Origin: Candidatus Paceibacterota bacterium | GTDB lineage: Bacteria > Verrucomicrobiota > Verrucomicrobiia > Limisphaerales > UBA8199 | Direction of reading: 5' to 3' | NCBI GenBank assembly: GCA_035452965.1 | Contig: DAOTCE010000005.1 | Coordinates: forward strand, 1-64,000 | Length of the DNA: 64,000 nucleotides | Part shown: one piece after another, positions 44,486 through 52,330 of the stretch | Numbering within the stretch: position 1 is the first letter of the stretch | Layout: each line of letters opens with the position of its first letter | The notes under the pieces: generated by a model | The model's database searches: none | Told to the model about the DNA's origin: nothing | The model's input: the letters and a program-made list of their open reading frames with translations, nothing else | Position numbers and translations under genes: made by a program

Positions 44486-46228
44486 ATGAGTTATCAGGTC
44501 ATCGCTCGCAAATATCGCCCACAGCGCTTCCAGGATGTCGTGGGACAGGAACACGTCACGCAGACGCTGGCCCACGCCATCGAGCAGAAGCGCATCGCGC
44601 ACGCGTACCTGTTCTGCGGACCGCGCGGCACGGGCAAGACGACCATCGCCCGCATCTTCGCCAAGTGCCTCAACTGCGAGGGCGGCCCCAAGGTGGATTT
44701 CGACGACAAGGACGCTCGCTGCCAGGAGATCGCCGAGGGCCGATCGCTGGACGTGTTCGAGATCGACGGCGCCAGCAACAACGGCGTCGAGCAGGTGCGG
44801 GAGCTGCGCGAGACCTGCAAGTACGCCCCGGCCAGCTCCCGGTTCAAGATCTACATCATTGACGAAGTCCACATGCTCTCGACGGCGGCATTCAATGCGC
44901 TGCTCAAGACGCTGGAAGAACCGCCCGCGCATGTGAAGTTCATGTTCGCCACGACCGACCCGGAGAAGGTGCTGCCCACCATCCTGTCGCGCTGCCAGCG
45001 GTTTGACTTGCGGCGCATCCCGGCGGCGCTGATTGCCAAGCATCTGACGCACATCGCCGGGCTGGAGGAGGTCAAGATAGACCCAGCCGCGCTTTATGCG
45101 ATAGCGCGCGGGGCCGAAGGCGCGATGCGCGACGCGGAATCGGCGCTCGACCAGCTCATCAGCTTTTGCGGTGACAAGATCGAGGAATCCGACGTGCTAT
45201 CCATGTTTGGCCTGACTGCCCAGGGCCAACTGCTGGAGCTTTCCCGGGCGGTGCTGGCGGGCGAAGTTGAGACGGCCTTGCGCCAATTGAACGACCTGGC
45301 GAATCACGGCAAGGACCTGGGGCGGCTGCTGTCCGACCTGCTGAATCATTTCCGCAACCTGCTTATTTTCCAGGTCTCTCGTGGCGACCTGAAGATGCTG
45401 GAGGTTTCGGAGGCCGAGGCCGGGTCGCTCAAAGAGCAATCCGCCATGGCCAGCGCCGAGGGGCTCACGCGCATCATGGAAGTGCTGGCGGAGGCGGAGG
45501 CGGGAATGCGGGATGCCATTTCCAAGAAGATCCTGATCGAAGTTGCCCTGCTCAAGTCCATTGAGGCGCGCAGCGCGGTGAGCATTGACTCGCTTCTCAA
45601 GCAACTCCAGAACCTGCGTGGTGGCGGGGCCGGTGATGCCGCCGGCACAACGTCCCCACCGGCGACGGGCAGCTCGAAGCCTCTGCGCGCCGTTGCCCCG
45701 TCAAGTTCGCTGTCCACGCCCGCGGCTGCAAGCCAGCCGTCGGCGGACGCGCCGCCTCCGCCGGCGGGAGACCTGGAGGAGTTGTGGGCCGGCCTGGTGG
45801 AATCGGTTGGTCGCGTCAGCCCGTTTACTCGCTCCTACTTGCTTGAGGCGCACCCGGTTTCGTTCCAGCAGAACGTGTTCACCATCGGTTTCGATCCTGA
45901 ATTCGAGGATCGTCTCGGGCTGGTGGACAATGCCCGCAACCACGAGTTGCTGCGGACCAAGCTGCTTGAACTGGGCCACCCCAGTGTTCAGATCAAGTTC
46001 ATCAAGGCCGAGGCTCCCACGCTGGCCGCGGGACGGACAGCTCCCCCGGCCCCGGCCCCGGCTGCCGGACCTGCTCCCAAGGCTTCCGCCGCCGCCCGGA
46101 CCGCCGCCGCGCCCGCCAAGGCGAAGCTCGCCTCCGTGCCGTTTAGCAAGGACGATTTCAAGGACGATCCCCTGATCCAGAAGGCGCTGGAGAAGTTCAA
46201 GGGCCAGATTGTGGATGTCCGCGCCTGA
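44486..46228 (+). CDS. dnaX: DNA polymerase III subunit gamma/tau
   Basis: Clamp-loader ATPase of 580 residues. Walker A is GPRGTGKT (45-52), DEVHML marks Walker B, and LSRCQRFDL contains the sensor 1/SRC region. It aligns without gaps to E. coli DnaX over the first 80 residues. Zinc ligands corresponding to Cys64 and Cys79 are kept, but positions 73 and 76 are Asp rather than Cys. The C-terminal part has an Ala/Pro-rich linker and a tau-like domain (about 400-580). I see no clear slippery site for a separate gamma form. It heads a dnaX-ybaB-recR cluster. Confidence 0.95.
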   Translation: MSYQVIARKYRPQRFQDVVGQEHVTQTLAHAIEQKRIAHAYLFCGPRGTGKTTIARIFAKCLNCEGGPKVDFDDKDARCQEIAEGRSLDVFEIDGASNNGVEQVRELRETCKYAPASSRFKIYIIDEVHMLSTAAFNALLKTLEEPPAHVKFMFATTDPEKVLPTILSRCQRFDLRRIPAALIAKHLTHIAGLEEVKIDPAALYAIARGAEGAMRDAESALDQLISFCGDKIEESDVLSMFGLTAQGQLLELSRAVLAGEVETALRQLNDLANHGKDLGRLLSDLLNHFRNLLIFQVSRGDLKMLEVSEAEAGSLKEQSAMASAEGLTRIMEVLAEAEAGMRDAISKKILIEVALLKSIEARSAVSIDSLLKQLQNLRGGGAGDAAGTTSPPATGSSKPLRAVAPSSSLSTPAAASQPSADAPPPPAGDLEELWAGLVESVGRVSPFTRSYLLEAHPVSFQQNVFTIGFDPEFEDRLGLVDNARNHELLRTKLLELGHPSVQIKFIKAEAPTLAAGRTAPPAPAPAAGPAPKASAAARTAAAPAKAKLASVPFSKDDFKDDPLIQKALEKFKGQIVDVRA

Positions 46229-46279
46229 GTTTCGTCGCTACGCGATCAATCATCAACCAACAACTACAAACAACAAGAC

Positions 46280-46594
46280 ATGTCCAGCATCGGGAAACTC
46301 ATGAAGCAAGCTGCGCGTATGCAGCAGCAGATGGAACAAATCCAAGCCTCGCTAGCCAGCCGCACGGTTGAAGCGACCAGTGGCGGCGGTGCCGTGAAGG
46401 TCGTGGCGAAGTGCGACGGCACGATTGCCGCGATCAAGATTGATCCGCAGGCGCTGAACCCGTCGGATGCGCCGGTGCTCGAAGACATGATTCTGACCGC
46501 GGCCAACCAGGCCCTCGAGCAGGCCAAGAAGATTTCCAGCGACGAGATGGGCAAGGCCACCGCCGGATTCAACCTGCCGGGGTTGACTGCGTAG
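46280..46594 (+). CDS. ybaB: YbaB/EbfC nucleoid-associated protein
   Basis: Small DNA-binding protein of 104 residues that forms tweezer-like dimers. It has the family pattern of an N-terminal helix (SSIGKLMKQAARMQQQMEQIQASL), a central sheet (VEATSGGGAVKVVAKCDGTIAAIKIDPQAL) and a C-terminal helix (EDMILTAANQALEQAKKISSDEM). It lies between dnaX and recR, its usual place. Confidence 0.93.
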   Translation: MSSIGKLMKQAARMQQQMEQIQASLASRTVEATSGGGAVKVVAKCDGTIAAIKIDPQALNPSDAPVLEDMILTAANQALEQAKKISSDEMGKATAGFNLPGLTA

Positions 46595-46665
46595 TGAAGG
46601 TGATGGTTAAGGATTGAGAGCCCGACCCGCCGTCCCGCAACACGCAAGGAGCGACGCCTTTTCAA

Positions 46666-47271
46666 GTGGCTGCATTGCCTGAGCCAATCAGTTCCCTGAT
46701 CGGGGCGTTGAGCAAGCTGCCCGGCATCGGGCCGCGCTCGGCGGAACGCATTGCCCTGCACCTTGTGCAGGCCGATCCCGGCGCCGCCAGGCAGCTCGCC
46801 GATGCCATTGTTCATGCCCGGGAGCAGGTCCGTTTCTGCGAGGTTTGCGGCGCACTTACCGAGCAGTCGCCCTGCGGGATCTGCGCCGACCCGCGCCGGG
46901 ATGCCGCCCTGGTGTGCGTGGTCGAGCGGCCGGTGGACATTCTCAGCCTCGAGAAGTCCGGCACCTTTCACGGCCAATACCACGTGCTGGGGGGGCGCAT
47001 CTCGCCGCTCGGGGGAGTGGAGCCGGGGGACTTGCGCATCGCCGAGCTGGAGCGGCGGCTGGCGCAGGGAGTGATCAAGGAAATTGTCCTGGCCCTGGGA
47101 ACCGATGTGGAAGGCGACGCCACGGGTTTTTACCTGGCGAAGCAACTGGCCCGGCAGGGCTTGAAGATCACGCGCATCGCCTATGGGCTGCCCGCCGGCA
47201 CGGGACTAGAATTCGCCGACGAGTTAACCCTCAGCCGCGCGTTGGAGGGGCGGAGGGAGATGACCTCGTAG
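46666..47271 (+). CDS. recR: Recombination protein RecR
   Basis: RecR acts with RecF/RecO in gap repair. The 201 residues begin at GTG 46666 (as Met). A helix-hairpin-helix is in LSKLPGIGPRSAERIALHLV, the zinc module is CEVCGALTEQSPCGIC, and the Toprim domain includes VVERPVDILSLEKSGTFHGQYHVLGGRISPL. Last gene of the dnaX-ybaB-recR cluster. Confidence 0.95.
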   Translation: MAALPEPISSLIGALSKLPGIGPRSAERIALHLVQADPGAARQLADAIVHAREQVRFCEVCGALTEQSPCGICADPRRDAALVCVVERPVDILSLEKSGTFHGQYHVLGGRISPLGGVEPGDLRIAELERRLAQGVIKEIVLALGTDVEGDATGFYLAKQLARQGLKITRIAYGLPAGTGLEFADELTLSRALEGRREMTS

Positions 47272-47310
47272 AGGCCCGCCTAACCATGTGACTGATGCAA
47301 CGTCCCACTC

Positions 47311-47928
47311 ATGCACCTTCCATCTGTTGTAGTTTTTGACCTGGGCAAAGTCCTGGTGGATTTCGACTACGCCATCGCAGCGCGGCGAATCGCCGCGCGC
47401 GGCAAGATGACGCTGGCCGAGATCGCGCAGTTCATCCAGCAGTCCCCGCTGTTCCTGCAGTACGAGTCCGGCGCGGTGACTACGCAGCAGTTCTTCGATG
47501 AAATTCGCCGCGTGACCGGCTTCCTTGGCAGCCTCGCCGAGTTCAGCCAGTGCTTCGCCGACATCTTCTCTCCGATTGAGCCGATGATTCAGCTTCAAGC
47601 GGCGCTGCAGCGGCGCGGCCTCAGAGCTTACGCTTTTTCCAACACGAACGAGCTTGCGATCGAGCACATCCGCCGCACCTTCCCCTTTTACGCGAGCTTC
47701 GATGGCCACATTCTTTCCTATGAGCATGGCGCAATGAAACCCGACGCCCGGCTGTACGAAGTCCTCGAACGCCGGGCCGGCGCGCACGGCGCGGACCTGC
47801 TTTATCTGGACGACCGTCCGGAGAACGTTGCCGCGGGCGCCGCGCGCGGCTGGCAGGCCATCCTCCAGGAATCGCCAGAGAAGACCCTGGCTGCGATTCG
47901 GCAGCTCGGCCTGCTGAATCACAGTTGA
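47311..47928 (+). CDS. HAD-family phosphatase, YihX-like
   Basis: HAD hydrolase of 205 residues. Motif I is VVFDLGKVLVD with the nucleophile Asp10 (the second position is Gly, as in YihX-type enzymes), motif II is FSNTNE, motif III Lys is in AMKPDARLYEVL and motif IV in LLYLDDRPENVAAG. YihX-like enzymes hydrolyse sugar phosphates such as alpha-D-glucose 1-phosphate; substrate here is not determined. It follows recR by 39 bases. Confidence 0.85.
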   Translation: MHLPSVVVFDLGKVLVDFDYAIAARRIAARGKMTLAEIAQFIQQSPLFLQYESGAVTTQQFFDEIRRVTGFLGSLAEFSQCFADIFSPIEPMIQLQAALQRRGLRAYAFSNTNELAIEHIRRTFPFYASFDGHILSYEHGAMKPDARLYEVLERRAGAHGADLLYLDDRPENVAAGAARGWQAILQESPEKTLAAIRQLGLLNHS

Positions 47929-48013
47929 GGAGGGGGCGCCTGAGCCGCGGTCAAAGAGGCAGACAAGTTACTTGAGTTGCACGGGTTGAGCAGGGCGGAT
48001 AGGATCCGAGCCA

Positions 48014-48889
48014 ATGGAGCCTGCGACCGCGAGAATTCCTGTGCGCTCACAACGCCAGGCGATGGACTGGAGCCTCGTGCTGGTCAGCCAGGGCATCGAG
48101 ACCGCGATTGACCAGGCTGAGGACGGCACAGGCTGGGGTTTGGTGGTGGCCAGGCGGGAGTATGAACACGCGCTCAAGACGCTCCGCCAGTATCGCCTCG
48201 AGAATCGGGGCTGGCCATGGCAGCAGCCGGTTTTCGGGCCCGGCTTGCTGTTCGATTGGGGGAGCCTGGCCTGGGTTTTGTTGGCGTGCCTGTTCTTCTG
48301 GTTGACCCCGCGCACTGGGCTGCAATCCATCGGAGTCATGGATTGGGCCGAGGTGTCGCGCGGGCAGTGGTGGCGGCTTTTCACGGCCGTCTGGCTCCAT
48401 GCTGATCTGGCTCACCTGGCCACCAATTCGGCCCTTGGACTGTTGTTGCTTGGGCTGACGATGGGGCGCTACGGGACGGGCGCGGGACTGCTGGCGGCGT
48501 ATTTGGCCGGGGCCGGCGGCAACCTGCTTGCGGGATTCATCTCGCTCCAAACGCATCGAAGCCTGGGGGCATCGGGAATGGTCATGGGCAGCCTGGGGCT
48601 GCTGGCCGTGCAATCGTTTTCGGTGTGGCGGCAAACGTTCCATGCATGGAAGTTTGCTCTGGGCGGCATCTGCGGCGGGGTGATGCTGTTCGTGCTGCTG
48701 GCGCTGACACCGGGAACCGATGTGATGGCCCACCTGGGAGGATTTGTATGCGGCTTGCTCCTGGGCGCGCTGCTGAACCTCTGCCCGTCCGTGGCGCAAA
48801 AGTCCAACGCCAATCTCGTCGGCGGACTCGCCTTCGCCCTGCTGATCATTGTGCCCTGGTGGCTGGCCTTGCGAGGTGGCACTTTGTAA
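48014..48889 (+). CDS. Rhomboid-family intramembrane serine protease
   Basis: Membrane protein of 291 residues with about six or seven helices. The catalytic Ser is in GASGMVMGSLG and the partner His in MAHLGGFVCGLLLG; AVWLHADLAHLATNSALGLLLLG carries the conserved rhomboid motif. A cytosolic N-terminal segment of about 75 residues precedes the core. It would cleave transmembrane substrates; none can be named. Confidence 0.88.
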   Translation: MEPATARIPVRSQRQAMDWSLVLVSQGIETAIDQAEDGTGWGLVVARREYEHALKTLRQYRLENRGWPWQQPVFGPGLLFDWGSLAWVLLACLFFWLTPRTGLQSIGVMDWAEVSRGQWWRLFTAVWLHADLAHLATNSALGLLLLGLTMGRYGTGAGLLAAYLAGAGGNLLAGFISLQTHRSLGASGMVMGSLGLLAVQSFSVWRQTFHAWKFALGGICGGVMLFVLLALTPGTDVMAHLGGFVCGLLLGALLNLCPSVAQKSNANLVGGLAFALLIIVPWWLALRGGTL

Positions 48890-48960
48890 GCGGTCGTTTC
48901 ATTTGGTTGCTTTATTTGGTTGCCAAGTCACCCACAGCGCCTAAATTCGTAACCCGGTTC

Positions 48961-50055
48961 ATGGCCCCTCAGAAGAAAAGTCAAAGGACGGCCCGGCGAA
49001 AACAGCGCCACCGTCTGCGCCGAGCGCAAGCGCCCAAAGCGCGGGCGCTGCCGAAGCGCCGCGCCAGGGTGTCGAAGCGCCGCGAAGTGCCCGAGCGCAA
49101 GACGGCGCGTGAGGCGAAAGAGCCGCTCGCAGAGGAGACCATCAGGCCCGAGGAGCTCGAGGTGGCGGCTGCAGCCGTGGAGGCCGAGACCGAAGACCAG
49201 TTGCCCGCGCGCGAGCGGGAGCGTTCGAGCTACGACGGCGATACGGCTATCAAGCTCTACCTGCGTGAGATCGGGCAGGTCAAACTTCTGACGCCGGAGG
49301 AGGAGATCCAGCTGGCGGCGCGCATCAAGAAGGGCGACAAGAAGGCCCGCGAGCAAATGATCAAGGCGAATCTGCGTCTGGTCGTGAAGATCGCCCGCGA
49401 CTACGAGGGCATCGGCCTGCCGCTGCTGGACCTGATCAGCGAAGGCAACATCGGCCTGATGAAGGCCGTGGAACGCTTTGACCCGGCCAAGGGCGGCAAG
49501 CTGTCCACCTACGGTTCGTGGTGGATCAAGCAGTCCATCAAGCGAGCGCTGGCCAACCAATCCAAGACCATTCGCCTGCCTGTGCACCTGGTGGACAAGA
49601 TCTCCAAGATGCGCCGCACCTCGATGCGCTTGCAGGAGGAGCTGGGCCGGGAGCCGACGGACGAAGAGCTGGGCGAAGAGCTGGGCATCAGCGCCTCGCG
49701 CGTCTCGCAGATGCGCATGGCCGCCATTCGGCCCGCCTCGCTGGACGCGCCCATTGGCGACGAGGATTCGAACAACTTCTCCGAGGTTGTGCAGGACGAA
49801 AGCGCCGATACGCCCTACCAGCATCTCGAAGGCAAGACGGTGACCAAGATGCTGCGGGAGATGGTCAAGACGCTCGACCACCGCGAGGCGACCATTCTGC
49901 GGGCGCGCTTCGGACTGGACGGCGGTCCGCAAAAGACGCTGGAAGAAGTGGGGGCCAAGTTTGGCGTCACCCGTGAGCGAGTGCGGCAGATTCAGAACAT
50001 CGCCTTGAAGAAGCTGCGCAAGATGATTGAGAAGATGGAGGCGACCAAGAGCTAA
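48961..50055 (+). CDS. Sigma-70 family factor, primary-type without region 1.1
   Basis: RNA polymerase sigma factor of 364 residues from the ATG at 48961; a longer frame from 48625 overlaps the rhomboid gene. It has a basic Arg/Lys/Ala-rich N-terminus, then region 1.2 (YDGDTAIKLYLREIGQVKLLTPEEE), region 2 (LRLVVKIARDYEGIGLPLLDLISEGNIGLMKAVERFDP, YGSWWIKQSIKRALANQ), region 3 and region 4 (LEEVGAKFGVTRERVRQIQNIALKKLR). It lacks the acidic region 1.1 and large non-conserved insert of classical RpoD, so it is either a short primary sigma or a group 2 factor. Confidence 0.88.
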   Translation: MAPQKKSQRTARRKQRHRLRRAQAPKARALPKRRARVSKRREVPERKTAREAKEPLAEETIRPEELEVAAAAVEAETEDQLPARERERSSYDGDTAIKLYLREIGQVKLLTPEEEIQLAARIKKGDKKAREQMIKANLRLVVKIARDYEGIGLPLLDLISEGNIGLMKAVERFDPAKGGKLSTYGSWWIKQSIKRALANQSKTIRLPVHLVDKISKMRRTSMRLQEELGREPTDEELGEELGISASRVSQMRMAAIRPASLDAPIGDEDSNNFSEVVQDESADTPYQHLEGKTVTKMLREMVKTLDHREATILRARFGLDGGPQKTLEEVGAKFGVTRERVRQIQNIALKKLRKMIEKMEATKS

Positions 50056-50106
50056 ACACCCCAGCGCAAGTGTTTCTTGGCCAAACCCGTCCTAGACCCA
50101 TTCCCT

Positions 50107-50643
50107 ATGAGCTACCCACGCCCGACGCCTGCCGACATCCAGAAGGCTATTCGCAACATTCCAGACTTCCCGCAGCCCGGCATCCAGTTCAAGGACATCA
50201 CGCCGGTGCTTGCGGATGCCCGGTTGTTCTCGGCGAGCATTGATCTGCTGACCGCGCCGTTCAAGCCCGGCGACGTGGACGCCGTGGTGGGAATTGATGC
50301 CCGCGGTTTCATTTTCGCCGCCGCCGCCGCGGTCAAGCTGCAGGCTGGGTTCGTGCCGGTGCGCAAGAAGGGCAAGCTGCCGTACCGCACGCTGGAGCAG
50401 GAATACAAACTGGAATATGGCACCGCCACGGTGGCTCTCCACGCGGATGCCCTTAAGGCGGGCAGCCGTGTCTTGCTGATTGATGATTTGCTGGCCACCG
50501 GCGGTACGGCCGCCGCCGCGGCGGCGCTTGTGCAGCGGTTGGAAGCCCGCATCCTGGAGATCTCCTTCCTGATCGAGCTGAGCTTCCTGGCCGGGCGTGG
50601 GAAGCTCAAGGACTACCCGGTGCGGTCGCTGGTCGTCTACTGA
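50107..50643 (+). CDS. apt: Adenine phosphoribosyltransferase
   Basis: Purine salvage enzyme converting adenine and PRPP to AMP. The 178 residues begin at the ATG at 50107 (a TTG at 50077 would add ten). NIPDFPQPGIQFKDITPVL at the N-terminus, VVGIDARGFIFAAAAA, PVRKKGKLPY and the PRPP-binding VLLIDDLLATGGTAAAA are diagnostic. It follows the sigma factor gene by 51 bases. Confidence 0.94.
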   Translation: MSYPRPTPADIQKAIRNIPDFPQPGIQFKDITPVLADARLFSASIDLLTAPFKPGDVDAVVGIDARGFIFAAAAAVKLQAGFVPVRKKGKLPYRTLEQEYKLEYGTATVALHADALKAGSRVLLIDDLLATGGTAAAAAALVQRLEARILEISFLIELSFLAGRGKLKDYPVRSLVVY

Positions 50644-50816
50644 GCGTGGCCCTGCCGGATGAACTGGCCGCCAACGCTGGACATTGAGCGGTTGGCCTTC
50701 GTTAAGCCTGGGTGGATCAATCTTGTCTTCGGCGCGGCGATTCCCTTGACGGCAAGCAACGCCCGCCTGGCGGTCACGATGCAGCCGTTTGCCTGCCGCG
50801 GCCTGGGGTAATTGGC

Positions 50817-51671
50817 TTGGAAACAACGAGAACCTTTGCAGTGCGGGATTATGATTTGGCTGCCACGCTAACCAGCGGGCAAGTCTTCCGTTGGGTGTGG
50901 CAAGACCCGTATTGGATTGGCGTGATTGGCGCCCGTTGGGTCCGGCTTCGTGCAGGGCAGGGGACCTTGACAGCAGAGACAGCGGAACCGGTGTCCGACT
51001 GGGACTGGCTGACGCATTACCTGCAACTGGAGATTGACCTGGGCGAGGTGGTGCGGACGTTTCCCGAGGACGAACCAATGCGCGCTGCTGTTGCCGCGAG
51101 CCGGGGCTTGCGCTTGCTGCGCCAGGATCCCTGGGAATGCCTGGCCTCGTTCATCCTGTCCTCCAGCAAACAGATAGTGCAAATCCGACAGATCGTTGCC
51201 TTGCTGTGCGAACGTTACGGGGAGCCGCTGGCGGTGGCGCGAGGCTGCGCGGGCATAAATGCGTTCCCGTGCGCGGCCCGCCTGGCGCGCGCCACCGAGG
51301 CCGAGTTGCGGGACTGCAAGATGGGATTCCGCGCGCACTACTTGCTGGCAACCGCCCGCCGGATCGCCGACGGTGAATTCGAGCTGGCGCACGTGGGGCG
51401 GCTGCCGATCGAAGCCGCCCGCGCGGAGCTAATGCGCTTGCCCGGCGTGGGGCGGAAGATCGCCGACTGTGTGCTGCTTTTTGCGTACGGATTCCAGTCT
51501 GCTTTCCCCGTGGATGTCTGGGTCATGAGGGCGCTGCGGCAGCTTTACTTCCCTCGCCGCCGGGTCAACGCCAGGCGCCTGCATCGCTTCGCCGCTGAGC
51601 ACTTCGGTTCCCGCTCCGGCTACGCCCAACAGTACTTGTTCCACTATATGCGAGTCACAGGTCGCGGCTGA
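50817..51671 (+). CDS. 8-oxoguanine DNA glycosylase/AP lyase
   Basis: Base-excision repair enzyme of the OGG1 group, about 284 residues if started at TTG 50817 (LETTRTFAVRDYDL); a GTG at 50712 gives a longer, poorly matching N-terminus. GQVFRW, LRQDPWECLASFILSSSKQIVQIRQIV and the helix-hairpin-helix LPGVGRKIADCVLLFAYG are typical. The catalytic Lys is in GRKIADC and the Asp in FPVDVWV. The start is uncertain; the family is secure. Confidence 0.88.
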   Translation: METTRTFAVRDYDLAATLTSGQVFRWVWQDPYWIGVIGARWVRLRAGQGTLTAETAEPVSDWDWLTHYLQLEIDLGEVVRTFPEDEPMRAAVAASRGLRLLRQDPWECLASFILSSSKQIVQIRQIVALLCERYGEPLAVARGCAGINAFPCAARLARATEAELRDCKMGFRAHYLLATARRIADGEFELAHVGRLPIEAARAELMRLPGVGRKIADCVLLFAYGFQSAFPVDVWVMRALRQLYFPRRRVNARRLHRFAAEHFGSRSGYAQQYLFHYMRVTGRG

Positions 51672-51899
51672 ATCAAGGGCGGATCATGGAGCTGCGGCAG
51701 CCGGATCCCCGGTTTGACGTCTTTATTGTGCTTTGATTGCCGGTCTTCGTGGCCTTGTCAACGCCACTGAGTTCCGGAGGTGCGTTCTTCCCATGGCGAA
51801 GGCAGTGCTGACGGATGCTCTGCTCAGCGGGGTAGAGGCGGGATTCGCCCTCATGTGCGCCGGGCCCTTCGGAGGGGCGCCTGCGGCTACCAGTCAGGG

Positions 51900-51957
51900 T
51901 GTGCCAGGATGGCACAGGGCCGAAATGCCACAATCTGAAGTGTGCCAGGTTGGCGCA
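51900..51957. promoter_or_regulatory. Tandem operator-like palindromes
   Basis: tgtgcca-gga-tggcaca (51900-51916) and tgtgcca-ggt-tggcgca (51941-51957) are near-identical dyads whose starts lie 41 bases apart, about four helical turns, and so on the same face of the helix. A half site (tgccaca) is at 51926-51932. This suggests binding by a dimeric regulator; the protein is unknown, and the nearest downstream gene starts at 52331. Confidence 0.45.
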
Positions 51958-52064
51958 TTATCTGCCAGAATGACCGCCATGGTGCCGCTGGTGCGAGCAT
52001 CGCTGTGCTTCCCTCGTTGCTTTGAGAGACGAAACTGGCCCATCGGGCTCAAGACGTAGCGGAG

Positions 52065-52150
52065 GTTCAATAGTGACAGCAATTTATCGGATTCGGGGTC
52101 AGGAAAATGGTGATTTTGGGCCTGGATTGGCATAAGTTCAATAATGACAG
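52065..52150. repeat. Two-copy 15-bp direct repeat
   Basis: gttcaatagtgacag (52065-52079) and gttcaataatgacag (52136-52150) differ at one base and are 71 bases apart (start to start). They may be recombination or repeat-element ends. Confidence 0.4.
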
Positions 52151-52330
52151 TGTGTTAGGCTGAAACGCACCGGCGATGTCAAGGCTGTATCCACGGTGTG
52201 GAGACAGTGTGGATACGGTGAGGATACGGTGCGGATCCCTCGGAGAGTGGTGGGAATGCCCACGTTCCCAGCGTGATTTTATGTTTCGGGCAGGCGGCCT
52301 TTTGGATAGCTTCTTGCCCTGCCACTAACA

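Larger units (their letters stand above)
51672..52330. other. Intergenic region with paired palindromes
   Basis: About 660 bases with no supported gene. It contains two 17-bp palindromes (51900-51916 and 51941-51957), a 15-bp direct repeat (52065-52079 and 52136-52150, one mismatch) and short GGATACGGTG repeats near 52210-52233. It is probably the regulatory region of the downstream TMTC-like gene, possibly mixed with repeat debris. Confidence 0.5.

Noticed and set aside
51733..52133. Frames of about 80-108 residues on both strands in the gap before the TMTC-like gene
   Set aside because: No signal peptide, domain or sensible amino acid bias, and they overlap paired palindromes.
52196..52240. 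GGATACGGTG repeats suspected as another copy of the cccatgggg palindrome family
   Set aside because: They are short direct repeats without the inverted arms of that family.
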